48,742 bases of DNA from Lentisphaeria bacterium (GTDB taxonomy: Bacteria > Verrucomicrobiota > Lentisphaeria > Victivallales > Victivallaceae). How positions within the stretch are numbered: position 1 is the stretch's first letter; every line of letters begins with the position of its first letter. Below, piece by piece: positions 25,375-33,768 of the stretch. The stretch is from assembly GCA_017502435.1 (NCBI GenBank), contig JAFVUZ010000179.1, forward strand, positions 1 to 48,742. The letters run 5' to 3'. The notes under the pieces were generated by a model that saw only the letters and a list, made by a program, of their open reading frames with translations, had not been told where the DNA came from and searched no databases. A program made the translations under genes and the position numbers.

Positions 25375-25381
25375 GGTGACA

Positions 25382-26020
25382 ATGGATATGATTCACGGAG
25401 TGCTTGATTTTTCCGGTCCGGGGGCAGTTTTCGCACTGCAGAAAAACGGGGAGAAAGTATTTGAAGTCAGCCGTCTGATGCAGAGACGTGATGCAGCGTC
25501 ATTGGCTCTTTTTCTCAAAAACACGTTGAATGAATACGGTTTTGATTTTGAAGATATTACGCATTGGACCGTAGGTTCAGGTCCGGGAAGTTTTACCGGT
25601 ATGCGTATTGCCGCTTCACTGGTGCAGGGACTGACATACGGCAAGTCTGTCAAAAGCCGTACTGTACCGAGTGCTGAAGCCGTTGCCTGCGGTGCAGGAG
25701 GTGATAAACTCAATTCCTGCGTGATATTTGACGGCAGAAACCGTGAAATAATTCTGCTTGATCTCAAAAGCGGAAATGATGCGATTTTGAACAAAGAACA
25801 AGCTGAGGAATTTTTCAAAAATAATCAGTTTGAATCATTTGCGGCAATGGCATACGATAAAAATGCGATTGCTCAAATTGTTCCGGAATCAGTTTTTACA
25901 GAGATCAAATGGGCTGAAAATTTGAAAACAGAGGCTTTTTTTGAATCAGCAAATGTTTTTGATGATGATTTGACCAAACTTATTTATATCCGTCCTTCGG
26001 TGGCGGGTGCAAAGGAGTAA
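25382..26020 (+). CDS. tsaB: tRNA threonylcarbamoyladenosine biosynthesis protein TsaB
   Basis: The 212-residue product shows the TsaB pattern: an N-terminal ASKHA strand (ILDFS-like VLDFSGPGAVFAL), SLALFLKNTL, and the diagnostic WTVGSGPGSFTGMRIAASLVQGL (about 61-83). TsaB partners with TsaD and TsaE to make t6A37 in tRNAs reading ANN codons; the partners are not in this window. GAGGTGA (25373-25379) overlaps the lysA stop and supports the start at 25382 rather than at 25358 inside lysA. The gene is co-transcribed with lysA. Confidence 0.9.
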   Translation: MDMIHGVLDFSGPGAVFALQKNGEKVFEVSRLMQRRDAASLALFLKNTLNEYGFDFEDITHWTVGSGPGSFTGMRIAASLVQGLTYGKSVKSRTVPSAEAVACGAGGDKLNSCVIFDGRNREIILLDLKSGNDAILNKEQAEEFFKNNQFESFAAMAYDKNAIAQIVPESVFTEIKWAENLKTEAFFESANVFDDDLTKLIYIRPSVAGAKE

Positions 26021-26022
26021 AT

Positions 26023-26694
26023 GTGAAAAAAGCGGCAAAAATAACTTTGTGGATCGTTGGCGGAATATTTTTTATTTTGCTGCTTTCTGCTGCTGTTTTT
26101 GCTTTTCTTTTTGTCTCAAAAGATCCGGAATTTGTTCCTGCACAGTTGACTGATATGGATTATTTTACCGGAGCGAAAATCTCCCAGCAGGTTCTTTACC
26201 GGACTTTGAAAAGCAAAAAAAGTTCAGAACTGCGTTCAATAAAAATCAGCAATAAAGAGATGGCTTCTTTGATGAATCTTGCCGAAAACGGTGAAAGTCT
26301 GCTCTATCTTATAACCGGAAAAAAGCCGAAATTTCAGCAGGAACGCAATGAAAATTACAAGATTTCCTATAATGGCGGGATTTATGATTTCAAACTCAAA
26401 TTGACCGATGACTGGTGCAAATTGTGTTTTGTGGCAAGCGGAAAAGCAAAAATCCGTTACAGCAGCGGCAGAACAGAGATAGATTTTCTCTCTTTAAAAG
26501 TCGGCCGTACCGAACTGCCGCAGAAAATTCAGCAGAAGATTAAAGAATATATTTACAGGCAGTTGAAAAATGACAGCATTTATGATGCAGTCCGTGTTGC
26601 TGTTTTGAAAGTTGAATATGCTTCAAACGGCGATGTGAAAGTTTTTTATTATCCTTACCGCTTGCGTAAGTATTTCAGAAATAACGTTTTTTAA
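26023..26694 (+). CDS. Membrane-anchored protein of unknown function (GTG start)
   Basis: The 223-residue product begins KKAAKITLWIVGGIFFILLLSAAVFAFLFVS, one N-terminal membrane helix, with the rest outside the membrane, basic and mixed alpha/beta. I do not recognise the family. The start is GTG at 26023, directed by AAAGGAG (26011-26017) that overlaps the tsaB stop codon; the ATG at 26021 leads straight to TGA. It lies between tsaB and proA in a compact operon. Confidence 0.7.
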   Translation: MKKAAKITLWIVGGIFFILLLSAAVFAFLFVSKDPEFVPAQLTDMDYFTGAKISQQVLYRTLKSKKSSELRSIKISNKEMASLMNLAENGESLLYLITGKKPKFQQERNENYKISYNGGIYDFKLKLTDDWCKLCFVASGKAKIRYSSGRTEIDFLSLKVGRTELPQKIQQKIKEYIYRQLKNDSIYDAVRVAVLKVEYASNGDVKVFYYPYRLRKYFRNNVF

Positions 26695-26708
26695 GAAAAG
26701 GAAAAATT

Positions 26709-27977
26709 ATGAGTAATGAAATGACACTTGAAGATATGAAATCCGCTCTCGAAGCAATGGGCAAAAAGGCTGTCGCCGCCTCCAGAGTTCTCGCTGTGAT
26801 GAAGTGCGAAGATAAACGCAAACTTCTCAACGCAATGGCTGATGCTATTCTCGATGACGCAGAGAAAATAAAAGCCGCCAACGCAATCGACCTCGAAAAC
26901 GGCAGAAATAACGGTCTGTCATCCGCTATGCTTGACCGTCTGGCACTTGATGATAAGCGTGTTCAGGGAATGGCTGACGGTTTGCGTATCGTTGCCGCCG
27001 AGGATGATCCGGTCGGCAAAGTTTTGAGTACAACTGAACGTCCGAACGGTTTGAAAATTGAAAAAATTTCTGTTCCTGTCGGCGTTATCGGTATTATTTA
27101 TGAATCACGTCCCAATGTTACTGCCGATGCAGGCGGTATCTGTCTTATGGCAGGCAATACGGTTCTGCTTCGCGGCGGCAGTGAGGCTTTCAACTCCAAT
27201 CAGGCTATTGCGGGGGCGATGAACCGTGCCGGAATTGCTTGCGGTCTGCCGGATGGAGCAGTACAGCTTTTGCCCTGGACTGACCGCCGTGCAGTTTCAC
27301 TGCTGGTTACATTGGACAAATATGTTGATCTTATCATTCCTCGCGGCGGCGAAGGTTTGATCCGTGCCGTTACCAGAGATGCAACTATTCCTGTTATCAA
27401 ACATTACAAGGGGGTTTGTCATACTTTTGTTGACTGCAGTGCAGATATGGAAAAGGCTCTCAAAATCGTTGAAAATGCCAAATGTCAGCGTCCCGGAACC
27501 TGTAATGCTTTGGAATGTCTGCTGGTTCACCGTGAAATTGCCGCTGATTTCCTGAAAAAACTTTATGCACAACTCGGCACAAAAGTCAAAATGTACGGCA
27601 ATGAAGAAGTCCGTGCAATCCTTCCGGAAATTGAAAAAACTGAAGCAGATTACAATACTGAATTTCTTGATTATGCCATGAATATCAAAGTTGTATCTGA
27701 CATTGATGAGGCAATTGATCATATCAATACTTTCAGTTCCAAACACAGCGAATCTATTTTGACTGAATGTGCAGAAAATGCGGCAAAATTTTTCGCTTCC
27801 ATTGATTCAAGCTGTGTTTATCATAATGCATCAACCCGTTTCACTGACGGCGGCGAGTTCGGTATGGGAGCTGAAATCGGTATCAGTACCGATAAACTTC
27901 ATGCCCGCGGTCCGATGGGGGCCAAAGAACTTACGATTTATAAATACATCATTCACGGAGACGGTCAAACCCGTTAA
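26709..27977 (+). CDS. proA: Gamma-glutamyl phosphate reductase
   Basis: The 422-residue aldehyde-dehydrogenase-fold enzyme has the ProA landmarks: VPVGVIGIIYESRPNVTADAGG (122-143), LLRGGSEAFNSNQAI, the catalytic C265 in KCQRPGTCNALE, and FTDGGEFGMGAEIGISTDKLHARGPMG near the end. It reduces gamma-glutamyl phosphate to the semialdehyde in proline synthesis. The usual partner proB is not adjacent. AAGGA precedes the start, and the gene lies 14 bp after the membrane-anchored unknown and 9 bp before the GYF-like membrane protein. Confidence 0.96.
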   Translation: MSNEMTLEDMKSALEAMGKKAVAASRVLAVMKCEDKRKLLNAMADAILDDAEKIKAANAIDLENGRNNGLSSAMLDRLALDDKRVQGMADGLRIVAAEDDPVGKVLSTTERPNGLKIEKISVPVGVIGIIYESRPNVTADAGGICLMAGNTVLLRGGSEAFNSNQAIAGAMNRAGIACGLPDGAVQLLPWTDRRAVSLLVTLDKYVDLIIPRGGEGLIRAVTRDATIPVIKHYKGVCHTFVDCSADMEKALKIVENAKCQRPGTCNALECLLVHREIAADFLKKLYAQLGTKVKMYGNEEVRAILPEIEKTEADYNTEFLDYAMNIKVVSDIDEAIDHINTFSSKHSESILTECAENAAKFFASIDSSCVYHNASTRFTDGGEFGMGAEIGISTDKLHARGPMGAKELTIYKYIIHGDGQTR

Positions 27978-27986
27978 GGAGGGATT

Positions 27987-29801
27987 ATGTCCTGGTATTA
28001 CAAATATAATGAAAAAGAATTCGGTCCGATGGAGGAACGGACGGTCATTGCCAAACTTATTGACGGTGAAATAAATTCCCGTACTTTGGTAAAGGATCGT
28101 TTTGACGGCAGTTACCGTATGCTTTTGGAAACGGATTTCAACTCTATTTTGGGAAGTTTGACCTCAAGATGGCGTTATAATATCGGGGCATTGAAACGTG
28201 AATTTATTTATCTTATGGTATCGCTGGCAGTTTGGCTGATACCGCTTTTGAGTTATCTCGGCGGACTTTTCAATACAGAAGTGCGGTCATTTCTGCTGCA
28301 TTTCGGAGTGATGGGCGTTTTCGGTTTTTTTTCATTTGCCGGATTTTTCAGCAGCTGCTATTTTGCATGGGTTTTTGCTTACCGTTTGTGGCGTGCAGTG
28401 CCTAAATCGCAGTACAAAATTACTCCGGGCTGGAGGATAATGCTGACATTTATTCCGTTTTTCCGCTTCGGCTGGAATTATTGTATGTGGATACCGCTGG
28501 CGACCCGTTTGCGTGCATTGACCAATTATTCGATGAAAACGGGCAAAGTGGCGGCTTATTTTTATTGCACAGGTGTAATTGTTCTGGGATGTTCGATCTG
28601 GTCGGTTGCAATTCTGCCGTGGAGTTATCTGCTTTTGAATGGAGAAATGCATGAGGCTTTGTGGCAGAATATTCTGGGGTGGCTGTTTATAGGTTTGTTT
28701 GTCATTTCTTTTTTCATAACGGTAATATCATTTATTGTTATGGCAAGGAAGATGGAAAAAGCCGCATTATCAATATTGCGTCACCGTTATGCTTACAATG
28801 TTTGTACGCAGACCAGAAATTCTGTTTTTCTGGAATCAACCTTGAAAAAACAGCGGCATTATGACAAAGTTCACCGCTGGGGACACGGACTTGGAATAGG
28901 CGGTGTGCTTGCCGGCTGGCCGCTGATTTTGATTGGTATTCCGTCGCTGGTGCTTTTCATTGTCGGGTCGTGCCGTTATGAGCGGACCAAGTCCAAAATT
29001 GCAGATATGGGTTATCCCTCATCTGTGGTTCAGCTTTATAAATATGCCAATCTGCCTGATAATGCACTTGAAGATTTACGGGCGGTGAAAAATCAAAGCA
29101 ATGCCGGACAACTGGATAAGATTTTTGGTCGCAGCAATCTTGCAATTCCCGCTGATTGGAGCAGAACGGACTGTCAAATTGAATCGGCGGATGTTGAGGC
29201 ATTGCTCATAACAGGTGCACTTTTGAAGTCAGAAACAGAAAAAAGTCTCAAAGCGAATGATGCAAAAGCATTTGCCGCAAATCTTGCAAAATACAATAAA
29301 TATCTGCTGTGGCTGTTGAGTTCTGTCGTTCCGGAAGTCAACGATTGCGGCTTGAAAATTTTCAATGATTTCATAACCATTGTCAATTCAGATTCTGCAA
29401 TGAAAATGTCAAAGGATGCTGCAGTTGAATTGCAACTTTGTAAATCTTCTGAAATATTGTCTGCTCTTACGGCAGAAATGTTTGTAATCAAAAATCTTCT
29501 GCATGAAATGCGTTTTGACAGGAAATCTCTGCCGGTGCCGCTCTCCCCTGAAAGTTTCTGGAAACACGTTTACAAGTACACCCCGTTTGTTTATTTCAGC
29601 AAAGATGCAATATGGCGTGAGATACTTGTTATTGCCGCAAAAATTAAAACTTCAGGTGCAGATAAAGTTACTGCAAAAATGATAGAAAAATACAGCAATT
29701 CAAGTTTTATTATCGGTGATGTCGGCAATGAAATTGAACTGCTGAAAAATTATGCATGTTGTATCAGTGAACTGAATAAAATTGCAGAAAGAGTAAAGTA
29801 A
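27987..29801 (+). CDS. GYF-like-domain multi-pass membrane protein of unknown function
   Basis: The 604-residue protein opens with WYYKYNEKEFGPMEERTVIAKLIDGEI, matching the small GYF_2 (DUF4339-type) domain seen at the start of many PVC membrane proteins. About six hydrophobic segments follow (residues 70-330), then a soluble alpha-helical C-terminal half of about 250 residues. The stretch WRIMLTFIPFFRFGWNYCMWIPLATRLRAL is typical of GYF_2-linked membrane regions. The role is unknown; GYF-like domains often bind proline-rich peptides, but that is not shown here. GGAGG precedes the start. The stop codon lies inside a terminator hairpin. Confidence 0.75.
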   Translation: MSWYYKYNEKEFGPMEERTVIAKLIDGEINSRTLVKDRFDGSYRMLLETDFNSILGSLTSRWRYNIGALKREFIYLMVSLAVWLIPLLSYLGGLFNTEVRSFLLHFGVMGVFGFFSFAGFFSSCYFAWVFAYRLWRAVPKSQYKITPGWRIMLTFIPFFRFGWNYCMWIPLATRLRALTNYSMKTGKVAAYFYCTGVIVLGCSIWSVAILPWSYLLLNGEMHEALWQNILGWLFIGLFVISFFITVISFIVMARKMEKAALSILRHRYAYNVCTQTRNSVFLESTLKKQRHYDKVHRWGHGLGIGGVLAGWPLILIGIPSLVLFIVGSCRYERTKSKIADMGYPSSVVQLYKYANLPDNALEDLRAVKNQSNAGQLDKIFGRSNLAIPADWSRTDCQIESADVEALLITGALLKSETEKSLKANDAKAFAANLAKYNKYLLWLLSSVVPEVNDCGLKIFNDFITIVNSDSAMKMSKDAAVELQLCKSSEILSALTAEMFVIKNLLHEMRFDRKSLPVPLSPESFWKHVYKYTPFVYFSKDAIWREILVIAAKIKTSGADKVTAKMIEKYSNSSFIIGDVGNEIELLKNYACCISELNKIAERVK

Positions 29802-29819
29802 AACTTTTTCTGCAATTTT
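29778..29819. terminator. Bidirectional terminator overlapping the GYF-protein stop codon
   Basis: AAAATTGCAGAAA (29778-29790) pairs perfectly with TTTCTGCAATTTT (29807-29819). The stop codon (29799-29801) lies in the loop. A and T runs allow function for the + strand operon and for the convergent gene ending at 29861. Confidence 0.8.
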
Positions 29820-29860
29820 GTTGCCGTTGCTTATATTGAGAACAGAGCGTTTTCTGAAAA

Positions 29861-30949
29861 TCAGATTTCTTCGCGGTCAAGAGCCCATTTCTGGATTTTT
29901 GTCTGATATTCTGCAAAGTCGGGAGAGGCAAGTTTTTCTGCAAAGAAGTTGAAGTAAGTTTCCAGTGCCTGTTCCAGAACGACCAGACTCTGCATACGTT
30001 CCTCAAATCTGCCTTCATCATCCTGAGCTTCGCCGTCGGGGAGATTGAGACTGCCGAAAGCAAACTTATCCGCATCGAAATTACCGCTCCAAACATCGCC
30101 GTTACGGGTAATGGTAACTTTGGCTTTTTTAAGTTTTTTGCCACTCAAAAGGGCGGCTTTTGCCTCTGCACTGCGTTGTGGGAAATCTCCTTTTTTGAGA
30201 ACGGTTTCGCCTGCACCCTGAGATTCTGAAGCGTAGGCAAAAGTCAGAGGTCCTTCGATCATGACGTCGAATGAGCCGAATTGTTCATGTTCGATTTTTC
30301 CTTCGGTTTCACCGAAGAACCAGAGCCAGGTCAGAAAATCACGTCCGATACACGGTTCATCTTCTTTATTTTCTGCGAAACTTATTTTAGGCAGAGCCGT
30401 TTCATTTGTATCGCGTTTGGCGAGCAGCATTCCGGGGGTGAACTGCAAAGGTTCGATGGCAGTGCATTTGAGGAAGTTTTCAATAAAAAGGTCGATTTGA
30501 GCTTCACTTGAGGCTCCGACGAACATCAGTTTTTCAACGGGGCTGATGACGATGGGAATACCTCCGAGGGAAGGTGGCATTTTCATAAGATTTTTTTCCA
30601 CGATGTCTTCTTTGATACTTTTTTTGACCTTACGTGGGACCCATTCGAGGTTGTTGGCTTTTATGTAAATATCCTCTTCCTGTTTGCAGAGTGCGTTAAG
30701 ATAAGCACTCGGTATTTTGCGGGAAGCGTTGCGGAGGGCGATATGATAAAATTCGCCGCGGTGTGCATTGTCTTCTTCGATGCGGTTGTCGAGCAGATGG
30801 CGGCCGGAAACCCAGCCGATCTGGACTTCATCGGTCACTGAATCCAGCGAACCGGCACGGCGTGAATTGAGACATTCCAGAAAGTTATTCGGCAAATCGT
30901 TTTCAAATGTAAAAAATGTAGCATTTACTGATCCATGATCAAACGGCAT
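29861..30949 (-). CDS. RdgC-like recombination-associated protein (tentative)
   Basis: The 362-residue product has no signal peptide. LEWVPRKVKKSIKEDIVEKNLMKMPPSLGGIPIVISPVEKLMFVGASSEAQIDLFIENFL (about 99-158) follows the RdgC pattern of a basic helix, a central IPxxxS..xxhhhGAxS strand and an amphipathic helix. GRDFLTWLWFFGETEG also fits longer RdgC-like proteins. RdgC is a DNA-binding ring protein that modulates RecA. The length exceeds the roughly 300 residues of the E. coli protein. The family assignment is by pattern only; an uncharacterised protein is the alternative. A strong AAGGAG precedes the start. Confidence 0.5.
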   Translation of the reverse strand: MPFDHGSVNATFFTFENDLPNNFLECLNSRRAGSLDSVTDEVQIGWVSGRHLLDNRIEEDNAHRGEFYHIALRNASRKIPSAYLNALCKQEEDIYIKANNLEWVPRKVKKSIKEDIVEKNLMKMPPSLGGIPIVISPVEKLMFVGASSEAQIDLFIENFLKCTAIEPLQFTPGMLLAKRDTNETALPKISFAENKEDEPCIGRDFLTWLWFFGETEGKIEHEQFGSFDVMIEGPLTFAYASESQGAGETVLKKGDFPQRSAEAKAALLSGKKLKKAKVTITRNGDVWSGNFDADKFAFGSLNLPDGEAQDDEGRFEERMQSLVVLEQALETYFNFFAEKLASPDFAEYQTKIQKWALDREEI

Positions 30950-31039
30950 AATTATTTTCTCCTTTTTTTTGATTTTTTTATGGCATTTGGAAATATAACG
31001 TGTTATATTGAATAATCAAATTTTTTATGGAGGTTTTTT

Positions 31040-32128
31040 TTGAATAATTTTGATAAAATTTTGAAAAACGGACTTGAAACGTCATCTTTCAGCGAAGAAG
31101 AACTCGTTTTGATGCTTGATGAAAAGAATCCGGAAAATATACAGAAACTTTTTGACAGTGCCAATGCCGTAAAACTTGAAATTGTCGGCAATAAAGTCAG
31201 TTTACGCGGTCTTATTGAAATCGGTAATGTCTGCCGCAAAAATTGTTTCTATTGCGGGATACGCCGTGAAAATTTCAAAATGGAACGTTTTGAACTCTCT
31301 CAGAATGAGATACTTGCAGATGCGGAACTTGCTTGGAAATTTAAATACGGATCGATAGTTCTGCAGGGCGGTGAAATTCAGACTGAAAAGCATATCACTT
31401 TTATTGAAGATACTGTCCGCAAAATTAAATCGTTGACAAACAATGAGTTGGGTATAACTCTGTCGCTTGGAGAACAGTCGCTTGAAACTTACCGGTACTG
31501 GTTTGAGGCAGGTGCTCACCGTTATTTGCTCCGGATAGAGACTTCATCACCTGAAATTTACGGCAGAATACATCCTGCGGATCATTTGTTTAATGAACGT
31601 TTGCAAGCGTTGTATGATTTGCGGACGGCTGGTTTTCAGCTTGGCAGCGGCATAATGTTCGGTTTTGACGGGCAGACTTCGGCTGATATGGCACGGGATC
31701 TGCTTTTTCTTAAAAAACTTGACGTTGATATGGTCGGTATGGGACCTTATTCAATTCACAGAGATACCCCGATGGGCAGAGTTCATCCGGTGCAGAATAA
31801 CGCCGATATGCTGACGCTCGGCTGTAAAATGATTGCACTTTTGCGTATCCTTATGCCGGACATAAATATTGCATCGACTACAGTTCTGCAGGCTCTTGCT
31901 CCCGATGGCAGAGAGAAGGGACTTCTTGCGGGGGCGAATGTTATCATGCCCAATGTCAGTGAAGTGCGTTTCCGCAAAGCATATCAGCTTTATGACAATA
32001 AACCAGGAATTGATGAAAACGCCGATTGTACCCGCAATGCCCTTGAACAAAGTCTGCACAGTATAGGACTTGTCCCTGCATATAATGAATGGGGGGATTC
32101 AAAACATTTCAAAAATCGTAAAAACTGA
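31040..32128 (+). CDS. HydE-type radical SAM protein ([FeFe]-hydrogenase maturase-like), TTG start
   Basis: The 362-residue protein belongs to the BioB/HydE radical SAM group: RGLIEIGNVCRKNCFYCGIRRENF holds the CX3CX2C cluster (C65, C69, C72). VLQGGE, MFGFDGQTSADMARDLLFL and NVIMPNVSEVRFRKAYQLYDNK are closest to HydE rather than biotin synthase or PylB. HydE acts with HydF and HydG in building the H-cluster; neither partner nor a hydrogenase is in this window. The start is TTG at 31040, set by GGAGG at 31029-31033; there is no ATG in frame near it. The deacylase gene follows after 14 bp. Confidence 0.82.
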   Translation: MNNFDKILKNGLETSSFSEEELVLMLDEKNPENIQKLFDSANAVKLEIVGNKVSLRGLIEIGNVCRKNCFYCGIRRENFKMERFELSQNEILADAELAWKFKYGSIVLQGGEIQTEKHITFIEDTVRKIKSLTNNELGITLSLGEQSLETYRYWFEAGAHRYLLRIETSSPEIYGRIHPADHLFNERLQALYDLRTAGFQLGSGIMFGFDGQTSADMARDLLFLKKLDVDMVGMGPYSIHRDTPMGRVHPVQNNADMLTLGCKMIALLRILMPDINIASTTVLQALAPDGREKGLLAGANVIMPNVSEVRFRKAYQLYDNKPGIDENADCTRNALEQSLHSIGLVPAYNEWGDSKHFKNRKN

Positions 32129-32142
32129 CTCTTTGTACTGTT

Positions 32143-33555
32143 ATGAAAAAGTGTTATGCAAATGTGAAATTGATTGACGGCAGGAATTTTTCCGGAGAAA
32201 GAAAAAATGTTGTCGTTGAGGACGGAATTATCACAGCTTTTTCAGATGATTTGCCGGGTGAATGTGAAATTATTGATTGTGAAAACAGGTATCTTTCCCC
32301 GGCGTGGATTGATGTTCACGGACATTCGGATTTGTCGGTTTTTGAACTTCCGGACGGCGGGACACGCAGAGCAGGCGGCTTCGGGATTGAAATTGCGGGG
32401 AACTGCGGACTTTCGCCTTTTCCGCTTACTGATTTGAACCGTGCAAATCTGGCAAAGATTTATGAAAGTTATAAAATGCCTCTTGATTGGCAGAGTTATG
32501 CTGAATACTGTTTGAAACTGCAGCCAAAAAGGCGTGGTTTTGAAGTTTTTTCTTTTTGCGGACACAATACTTTGCACAGTGCGGCACTGGGATATGAGGA
32601 AAAAATTCCGTCTGCTGATGAATTAAAAAAAATGAGTTTGCTTCTTGAAGAAACATTGGAGCAGGGGGCTTTGGGGATGTCGCTTGGATTATTGTATTCA
32701 CCGGGACGTTTTGCCGCTCAGAATGAACTTGATATTTTGTTTAAATGCTGTGCGGAGCATGAAAAAATTGTCTGTGCCCATTTGCGGAGTGAGGGGGATT
32801 TTCTGCTTGAAAGTATAAAAGAAATGTTTGAACTTTGCAGACGGAACGGTCTGCATGATTTTCATATCAGCCATTTGAAAACTGCCAAAGCGGCGAATTT
32901 TTATAAAATAGATGCACTTTTTGAACTGCTTGACCGTTCGGAAAAAGATTATGGGGTCAATGTGACTTTTGACCGTTATCCTTTCACTCAGTCTATGACG
33001 CAGTTGAGTGTGGTCGGACCTGAAAAATATCTTTCTGTGCCTGACAGAATTATTATGGAACACTTGAAAAATCCTGCTGAAAAGGCAGATTTTTTGAAAT
33101 ATCTTGCAGATTTGCCTGCTGAAAAATGGGATAAAACAGTGCTTGCCAAATGCAGGATTGGAAAATTCAGAAATTTCTGCGGTATGACTTTTGCAGAAAT
33201 CGGTGCTTCTCTGGGAGTATCACCCGCAGAAATTGCACTTGAAATGATTGCTGAAGATTCGGTTGGAACCTGTGCCGCTTTTGATACTCTTTCTGAAGAA
33301 AATATGCTCCGCATAATCTGCGACAGCCGCTGTTTTTGCGGTTCAGATGAAACTGCCGCAAAAATTGACGGTCAATGGCTCATGCCCCGTAATCAATTCT
33401 CCGGCTTCCGCACGATAGAACTGCAAATGCAAAAAGGAATACCTCTGCATGAAATCATTGCCAAACTGACTTGGCGGGCGGTTGAACGCTTTAAATTGCC
33501 TCTGGTAAAGGAACTTTGTATCGGCTCTCCGGCAGATTTTACTTTGTTTATATAA
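32143..33555 (+). CDS. N-acyl-D-amino-acid deacylase-like amidohydrolase
   Basis: The 470-residue protein has the D-aminoacylase/dihydroorotase-like layout: WIDVHGHSD (H59, H61) for the first metal site, GMSLGLLYSPGRFA, CAHLRSEGD and DFHISHLKTA for the remaining ligands, and a final PADFTLF strand typical of metal-dependent amidohydrolases. No signal peptide is seen. It would hydrolyse N-acyl-D-amino acids or a related amide. It sits 14 bp behind the HydE-type gene and probably shares its transcript; no functional link between the two is known to me. A hairpin terminator follows immediately. Confidence 0.85.
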   Translation: MKKCYANVKLIDGRNFSGERKNVVVEDGIITAFSDDLPGECEIIDCENRYLSPAWIDVHGHSDLSVFELPDGGTRRAGGFGIEIAGNCGLSPFPLTDLNRANLAKIYESYKMPLDWQSYAEYCLKLQPKRRGFEVFSFCGHNTLHSAALGYEEKIPSADELKKMSLLLEETLEQGALGMSLGLLYSPGRFAAQNELDILFKCCAEHEKIVCAHLRSEGDFLLESIKEMFELCRRNGLHDFHISHLKTAKAANFYKIDALFELLDRSEKDYGVNVTFDRYPFTQSMTQLSVVGPEKYLSVPDRIIMEHLKNPAEKADFLKYLADLPAEKWDKTVLAKCRIGKFRNFCGMTFAEIGASLGVSPAEIALEMIAEDSVGTCAAFDTLSEENMLRIICDSRCFCGSDETAAKIDGQWLMPRNQFSGFRTIELQMQKGIPLHEIIAKLTWRAVERFKLPLVKELCIGSPADFTLFI

Positions 33556-33559
33556 AAAA

Positions 33560-33580
33560 TCCCGCCGGAGCGGGAATTTT
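33560..33580 (+). terminator. Terminator of the HydE-type/deacylase operon
   Basis: TCCCGC (33560-33565), tetraloop CGGA, and GCGGGA (33570-33575), flanked by A6 and followed by TTTT. It starts 4 bp after the stop codon. Confidence 0.85.
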
Positions 33581-33768
33581 CGCAGTTGTTTTTATTTCTG
33601 CTTGCAGTATTTGACAATGGCATAGGAACTCATTGCGATGAGAACAATGAATGCAGCCGCAGATTAGCATTCATCCGGTAATAGTATCAAGTATCATCTT
33701 TACCTCTGAAAAATCATAGTTTATTTCTCCCGCGGTGAATGTACGGGAGAAATGAATTTTTGAAATTA

